From Caprella mutica (taxonomy: Eukaryota; Arthropoda; Malacostraca; Amphipoda; Caprellidae), in assembly GCA_947561585.1 (NCBI GenBank), contig CANNZV010002361.1, forward strand, positions 37,780-101,779: a stretch of DNA of 64,000 nucleotides. Reading direction: 5' to 3'. The number at the start of each line of letters is the position of its first letter. Within the stretch, counting starts at the first letter, position 1. The notes below the pieces were generated by a model. It was not told where the DNA came from. It did no database searches and saw only the letters and a list, made by a program, of their open reading frames with translations. A program made the position numbers and the translations under genes. This document shows, piece by piece, positions 59,041 to 64,000 of this stretch.

Positions 59041-59542
59041 GCCACACTGGCATATAGTATATATGGTGCTAATTAACTATTTTTTTCTTATGCAACAATG
59101 TTGTTTGGTGTATTTATTGGAATATTGTCATTTATGGAGCTTGCAGCTTCGCTGTGCCCTATTCAGGCACATGAATATATCATTTAATCTAAACCAAACT
59201 AAGAGATATATTAGTATTACAATATTCAACAAAAAGATCCAAAAAATTTGGATTTGGGCAAAATTAATATATATGTGCTTTTAACACAAAGAATGAGCTG
59301 ACACATAGTCAACTAATCATATTGTCGATAAAAAGTAATCATTTGACAGTTATTGATATTTTTATCCAATGCCAGAGGTGGAATATGCCTCACATTTATA
59401 GTTTTTTTATTAAAGTATAATAAAAGCATAATACAACTTTCCTTTTTATTTTAGATTATTCAATAGCTTTCTAACTATGGAATCTATATCATATTTGGAC
59501 TTTAAAAAGTATATAGCTAGGTGTAAGATTACCTAAATGTAG

Positions 59543-59652
59543 GGAGAGCAATGTGGTTGTCCATAAGTGGCCAAATTCCTATTCATTGCATAAAAAGTGT
59601 TCCATCAGAAAAGAGTTGGAAAAGTATGCTATTGTAGCACTATGTCACTCAA
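59543..59652 (+). CDS. candidate exon of unidentified gene
   Basis: Bounded by an AG (AATGTAG) and a strong donor GTAAGT at 59653. The frame SNVVVHKWPNSYSLH to IVALCHS is open and has balanced composition. It ends in phase 1 and joins without a frame change to a possible exon starting at 59740 (after TTTTTCAG), which reads NYDACCNKIYCIETAPSSS. Family unknown. Confidence 0.4.
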
Positions 59653-60285
59653 GTAAGTAACAACTAACAAGCTAACAATTTTTATCTAATATCTGAGATT
59701 TTTTCCTTAATATTTTTTTTAATTTTAAACATTTTTCAGAAAATTATGATGCATGCTGCAATAAAATTTATTGCATTGAAACAGCTCCAAGTTCATCAGA
59801 AATTGAAATGATATATATAGACTTTATTTACTAATGGAGAATACACTTGTCATATTCAGCAAGTTTGCTATCAGATTTAGGAAGTATCAAGTAACTGATC
59901 TATAGTTTGTTGACTTGATGCCAAAACTAAATTTCAAATAATTTCTAGTTCTTCATAAAAAAATTTCAAACTATTCATAACTGTTTTTTGTACATGCAAG
60001 TATAGATAAACTATGCAAAAAGCTAGCATTACTTGATTGGGCGAGTAACACCAGACTCCATTCAATTCTCTTCTCCATTCAGACTGTGAAAACTGTATTT
60101 ATTATTTGTGTAATACACCATTTTGCTCCCAGTTGTGTGTAAACTATTGAATATAACATGGTATCTTTTGTTGACAATGAAATTGAAAATTTTCAAATAA
60201 AAGAAGCTTATTATTTCTTCCCAATGCAGTAAAAAAATAGTGTAAAAACTAATTTCCATAAGTAATGTTTTCTCTCTCATTACAG

Positions 60286-60465
60286 GGACAAGGTGCAATG
60301 CACTTGTGTGGCGAAAGTTGATAAAATGCATGGCAAATTAAATCAACTTAAAAAAAGTCACTTCTATATTAGTGAAAATGGTCACACCATCCCAATTTCT
60401 CCCACTACCAGCTCAATATGAGAGTGAACTATGTGATTTAACTGCCTATGGTGCCTACTACCTTG
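60286..60465 (+). CDS. candidate exon of unidentified gene (Leu/Pro/Tyr-rich)
   Basis: It starts after CTCATTACAG and ends at donor GTAAAT. The first third reads open in one frame (DKVQCTCVAKVDKMHGK), the rest in another (MVTPSQFLPLPAQYESELCD), switching at a run of seven A near 60348. That is what a one-base homopolymer insertion would give, either a sequencing error or a pseudogene lesion. The exon ends in phase 1, compatible with the next exon. Confidence 0.5.
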
Positions 60466-60567
60466 GTAAATATTTATGATATGCATTGTGTGTGTAAGTA
60501 ATAGTGTTACTTTGATTTAGCTGATTTTGAATTAATATTCATCAAATGTAATTTATAATTTTTTCAG

Positions 60568-60728
60568 GATTCTACTTTGAGAAAAATGACTGGAAAAAGG
60601 ACCCTGAATTTTGATGAGGTTGATGAGGAAAAAATTAGCAGTTCAATTTTCCCTAACAGGACTGTGTGAAGGATGCAAACGCTCAAAACTTAGTTTCAAG
60701 GACCATGCATTAGGAAAACAAGTTCTCG
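60568..60728 (+). CDS. candidate exon of unidentified gene (Cys-x2-Cys segment)
   Basis: It starts after TTTTTTCAG and ends at donor GTGAGT. It opens in phase with the previous exon as GFYFEKNDWKKDPEF, then changes frame twice, at TTTT near 60608 and at a six-A run near 60632, each time by one extra base, before LCEGCKRSKLSFKDHALG. The composition is clearly protein-like. It ends in phase 1, which fits the last exon at 61347. Confidence 0.5.
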
Positions 60729-61346
60729 GTGAGTCACTGAATTGGATAAATAAATAAAATAAATCAATTTTCAGTTGTATATTTAATGATAAACTATGTT
60801 ATACTATTACCTGTATACAATATATTTGTAAATTCAATTTATAGTTTCTAAGAGTGGGTTTCTCGATTGTTACTCGGGAAATAGCAAATTAAGGAATTTT
60901 GTGAATATAGCTATTCATTAATTATATCTGATCATATTATAACTTTATGTTCAGTTATTGCCATGACTGTAGAATTACTTTTGAATCTAATGACTCGTCC
61001 AGACTTTGTTAGATAATTATATCGAAAAATATGCTAAAGCCTTATAATAATACTGTAATATACCAACTTCCAAATATCATAATACTGCACCACTCGATAA
61101 CATAGAAGGAAGCTTGTACTTGTGTGAGCTAACTCCTTCCAAGTGCTAGTACTTTGGAGTTAAAATCTAAGCCAAAGAGTAAGTGTATTATTGTTTCATT
61201 ACTACAACTTCCTCCAGTGTAGTAATTGTGCGAAGATTTTGTTTTCTTCATAGTTTTTAAAATCTTTGAATTGTTTTAATGATGTAAACTGACGGTTTTT
61301 TATTTGTGTCTTATCAAATTTTTACATGTTATGTTTTCCTTTGCAG

Positions 61347-62650
61347 GCACGATGCAAACACCATCTGAATCACTGCTTGCTGCTTCTTCAGAACTAGCTG
61401 CTTCTTCAGTACTAGCTGCTTCTTCAGAACTAGCTGCTCCTTCAGAACTAGCTGCTTCTTCAGAACTAGCTGCTCCTTCAGAACTAGCTGCTTCTTCAGA
61501 ACTAGCTGCTCCTTCAGAACTCGCTGCTCCTTCAGAACTCGCTGCTTCTTCAGTAATAGCTGCTTCTTCAGAACTAGCTGCTTCTTCAGAACTAGCTGCT
61601 TCTTCAGAACTCGCTGCTTCTTCAGAACTCGCTGCTTCTTCAGAACTAGCTGCTTCTTCAGTACTAGCTGCTCCTTCAGAACTAGCTGCTCCTTCAGTAC
61701 TAGCTGCTCCTTCAGTACTAGCTGCTCCTTCAGAACTAGCTGCTCCTTCAGTACTAGCTGCTCCTTCAGAACTAGCTGCTCCTTCAGAACTAGCTGCTCC
61801 TTCAGAACTAGCTGCTCCTTCAGTACTAGCTGCTCCTTCAGAACTAGCTGCTCCTTCAGAACTAGCTGCTCCTTCAGAACTAGCTGCTTCTTCAGAACTA
61901 GCTGCTCCTTCAGTACTAGCTGCTCCTTCAGAACTAGCTGCTTCTTCAGAACTAGCTGCTCCTTCAGTACTAGCTGCTCCTTCAGAACTAGCTGCTCCTT
62001 CAGAACTAGCTGCTCCTTCAGAACTAGCTGCTCCTTCAGTACTAGCTGCTCCTTCAGTACTAGCTGCTCCTTCAGTACTAGCTGCTCCTTCAGTACTAGC
62101 TGCTCCTTCAGTACTAGCTGCTCCTTCAGTACTAGCTGCTCCTTCAGTACTAGCTGCTTCTTCAGTACTAGCTGCTTCTTCAGTACTAGCTGCTTCTTCA
62201 GTACTAGCTGCTTCTTCAGTACTAGCTGCTTCTTCAGTACTAGCTGCTTCTTCAGTACTAGCTGCTTCTTCAGTACTAGCTGCTTCTTCAGTAATAGCTG
62301 CTTCTTCAGTACTAGCTGCTTCTTCAGTAATAGCTGCTTCTTCAGTACTAGCTGCTTCTTCAGTAATAGCTGCTTCTTCAGTACTAGCTGCTTCTTCAGT
62401 AATAGCTGCTTCTTCAGTACTAGCTGCTTCTTCAGTAATAGCTGCTTCTTCAGTAATAGCTGCTTCTTCAGTACTAGCTGCTCCTTCAGAACTAGCTGCT
62501 CCTTCAGTACTAGCTGCTCCTTCAGTACTAGCTGCTCCTTCAGTACTAGCTGCTCCTTCAGAACTAGCTGCTCCTTCAGAACTAGCTGCTCCTTCAGAAC
62601 TAGCTGCTCCTTCAGTACTAGCTGCTTTCCAAGTTTTAATCATTTTATAG
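61347..62650 (+). CDS. candidate last exon: 18-bp coding minisatellite
   Basis: It follows a good acceptor (TTTTCCTTTGCAG) and continues the phase of 60568-60728 without a break: after TMQTPSESLL come about 70 copies of the six-residue unit (L/I)-A-A-(S/P)-S-(V/E), then a short tail FQVLIIL and a TAG stop. If the splice is not used, an ATG at 61304 gives a 448-codon frame. Variant positions cluster in blocks, showing expansion by unit duplication. The minus strand is also fully open (447 codons, A-A-S-S/T-E-G/E repeats), so strand assignment rests on splice phase alone. The product would be low-complexity; function unknown. Confidence 0.45.
61376..62623. repeat. 18-bp minisatellite, ~70 copies
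   Basis: The unit is GCTGCTTCTTCAGTACTA with alternatives CCT for TCT, GAA for GTA, and CTC/ATA for CTA. Units with CCT are concentrated in 61660-62160, and TCT/GTA units in 62160-62470, where an ATA/CTA alternation forms a 36-bp dimer. The period of 18 keeps frames open on both strands. Confidence 0.97.
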
Positions 62651-62932
62651 ATTTGTATTTGCTTCTATTATTATTTTTGTAAGAGGAAGCTACGTATTTT
62701 AGATTGTGAATATTATTTTCTAAATATTTACGGTTTTTTCTATATTAATTCACTATCTTTTATAATCTTCACATTTCTTATTGCACCATATTTTTGAGCA
62801 TTTAGAAGAAAAAAATAGGGAGAAAATTTTGTAGTATAAGATCTATTGGTTGTTTAGTGTTTACTACTTGTACTTTTGTCAAACAAGTTAGAAAATATAG
62901 TAATGAGGGTATTACTTTGTTTGTACCACTAT

Positions 62933-63426
62933 ATAGCCCCCAGGGGCTCTATCCAGAAGCTGTCTGTGGTGAATGGAAAAGAAGAAGGGTGTCGCCCTTG
63001 GCCCCCGAATTGATATAATTTGGATTATAGATGGTCTTTTTTTCCTTTTTAACATGTTTATCATTTTTTTTAACGCTACTTGCAGTTCTATAGGATAGCG
63101 CTAGGGTTATGCTCTTCAACTACGAGGTCTTAGATTTTTGTGTTAGGTAGACTCGTGTGCTTCATTTACTATCACTTCTTCTATTCGCGAGTGCAGCCAC
63201 AGGTGCTTGTGTCCCTCTTCGTCACATTCCTTGGTAAGTGACTGCATTCACAGAGTAGTTTTTCTGCATCCATGAGCATTGTCGCCGACGGTGGTAAGTG
63301 ACTTTGTTCATGGAGTCACTTTCCTCTCTGACTGCTTCTTCAAGTCCCTTGTATTTAATTTCCTTTTGACGTCAGCGATATGGCCTTTGGTTCCGAAGCA
63401 GACGTTAAACCCCTACTAAAAAAAAT
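62933..63426 (+). mobile_element. SINE-like retroposon copy 2
   Basis: A ~490-bp copy of the unit at 20692-21199, starting AGCCCCCAGGGGCTCT and ending GACGTTAAACCCCTACTAAA with a poly-A run. It is flanked by a 9-bp direct repeat TACCACTAT (62924-62932, 63427-63435). Similarity to copy 1 is about 85% by eye. The A tail and variable-length target repeats indicate LINE-mediated retroposition. Confidence 0.88.
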
Positions 63427-63435
63427 TACCACTAT

Positions 63436-63769
63436 TTATATCTATTATAAATATAAAAATTATTCCACATTGTTACATACTTCTCTTCAAATGAAGTGTT
63501 TATCATGATTGATTAAGTAAATATTAAATAAGGTATGAATTTGTTAGCTATATGTTTCTCCGCTTAATTTATTTAAGTAGTAATCAAAGCTTTCATTCAT
63601 ACTTAATAATAAATATATATTGGTGCGTTAAAAAAACATTAATATGTATATGAAAAATAGCTATCAAGAGATTTGCTTTTTGCGATATAATAAAATGTTC
63701 ACACTGTTTCAGTTTATTTATTCACCTTAACCACGAATATATGGGCAAATGCCAATGAATAGCAATATA
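63436..63769. other. intergenic, nothing recognised
   Basis: A+T-rich unique sequence between the retroposon and the terminal repeat block. Confidence 0.5.
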
Positions 63770-64000
63770 GTTGTACATAGTAGATATCGCCATAGAAAAT
63801 ATAACGTTGTACATAGTTGGTATCGCCATCCATAATATAACGTTGTTTATAGTTGGCTCAGCCTTATTTAAAGAAATATTTGATATCAGCGATTATGTGC
63901 GGATTAGCCAACTCTACTTGTTGTTTATCGTAGGATATGCCAACTGTATTTCGTTGTTTATGGTAGGCTATGCCAACTATAAAATATCTACGGCAAAACG
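63770..64000. repeat. degenerate ~40-50-bp repeat, AGTTGG/CCAACTA family, right block
   Basis: Irregular copies of CGTTGT(A/T)(C/T)ATAGTTGG with GCCAACT and (A/G)TATCGCC words, running off the window end. It shares AGTTGG, CCAACTATAA and GATTAT(A/G)TGCGG with 55296-55540. Confidence 0.7.

Overview
The window is A+T-rich, gene-poor eukaryotic DNA dominated by transposable elements and minisatellites. A BEL/Pao LTR retrotransposon, DD37D and DD34E Tc1/mariner elements, palindromic MITEs, GT-AG intron signals and the lack of operon-like coding all point to an animal, most likely an arthropod (probably an insect). I cannot name the species.

Layout. 1-6012: two blocks of a 15-bp satellite (CTATTGT + CTAATTGT) around an 0.85-kb unique spacer. 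7479-8717: decayed maT-like (DD37D) mariner. 12946-13599: fold-back mariner derivative. 14195-14866: 14-bp array. 18187-29793: several elements or single ends built of ~15-bp tandem units in inverted orientation (20007-21473, ~23811-25131, ~28739-29793, plus single ends at 18187, 26701 and 28152). 30364-30480: LINE reverse-transcriptase scrap. 33935-34676: 38-bp array. 36989-38285: second maT-like copy with a full-length ORF but a replaced first catalytic Asp. 38317-47314: BEL/Pao retrotransposon with LTRs and a 5-bp TSD, whose reverse transcriptase is split by a 1721-bp hAT-like insertion with an 8-bp TSD. 48022-49619: decayed Tc1. 51374-52385 and 52866-53627: two more elements with inverted 15-mer arrays. 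55.8-57.5 kb: a block very rich in TACCTA/TAGGTA. 59.5-62.65 kb: a probable spliced gene whose last exon is an 18-bp coding minisatellite. 62933-63426: second copy of a retroposon also found at 20692-21199. 63770-64000: start or end of another repeat family.

Main result. At least five elements (1680-type: 41680-43400; 20007-21473; 23811-25131; 51374-52385; 52866-53627), and probably a sixth at 28739-29793, share one architecture. Each end is a tandem array of ~15-bp units, the two ends are inverted, and the interior is short and non-coding. Unit sequences differ between families but read outside-in with a related pattern, and several termini begin GGT-N4-GG followed by an A/T core. Clear or candidate target-site duplications (8 bp TTTTGAAC; 7/8 TTTTAGAA/G; 9 bp TTGATTTTG; 9-10 bp CATGTATGTA) show that they move. 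The case inside the BEL element is the best, because removing the insert and one TSD copy restores that gene's reading frame. I read these as a diversified set of non-autonomous hAT-like elements whose terminal binding-site arrays evolve like satellites. The 5-kb satellite at the window start could be a runaway expansion of such an end.

Genes. The only long intact ORF with clear homology is the maT-like transposase at 37143-38162. All other recognisable genes are broken. The gene model near 60 kb is plausible but unrecognised, and carries three apparent single-base homopolymer insertions.
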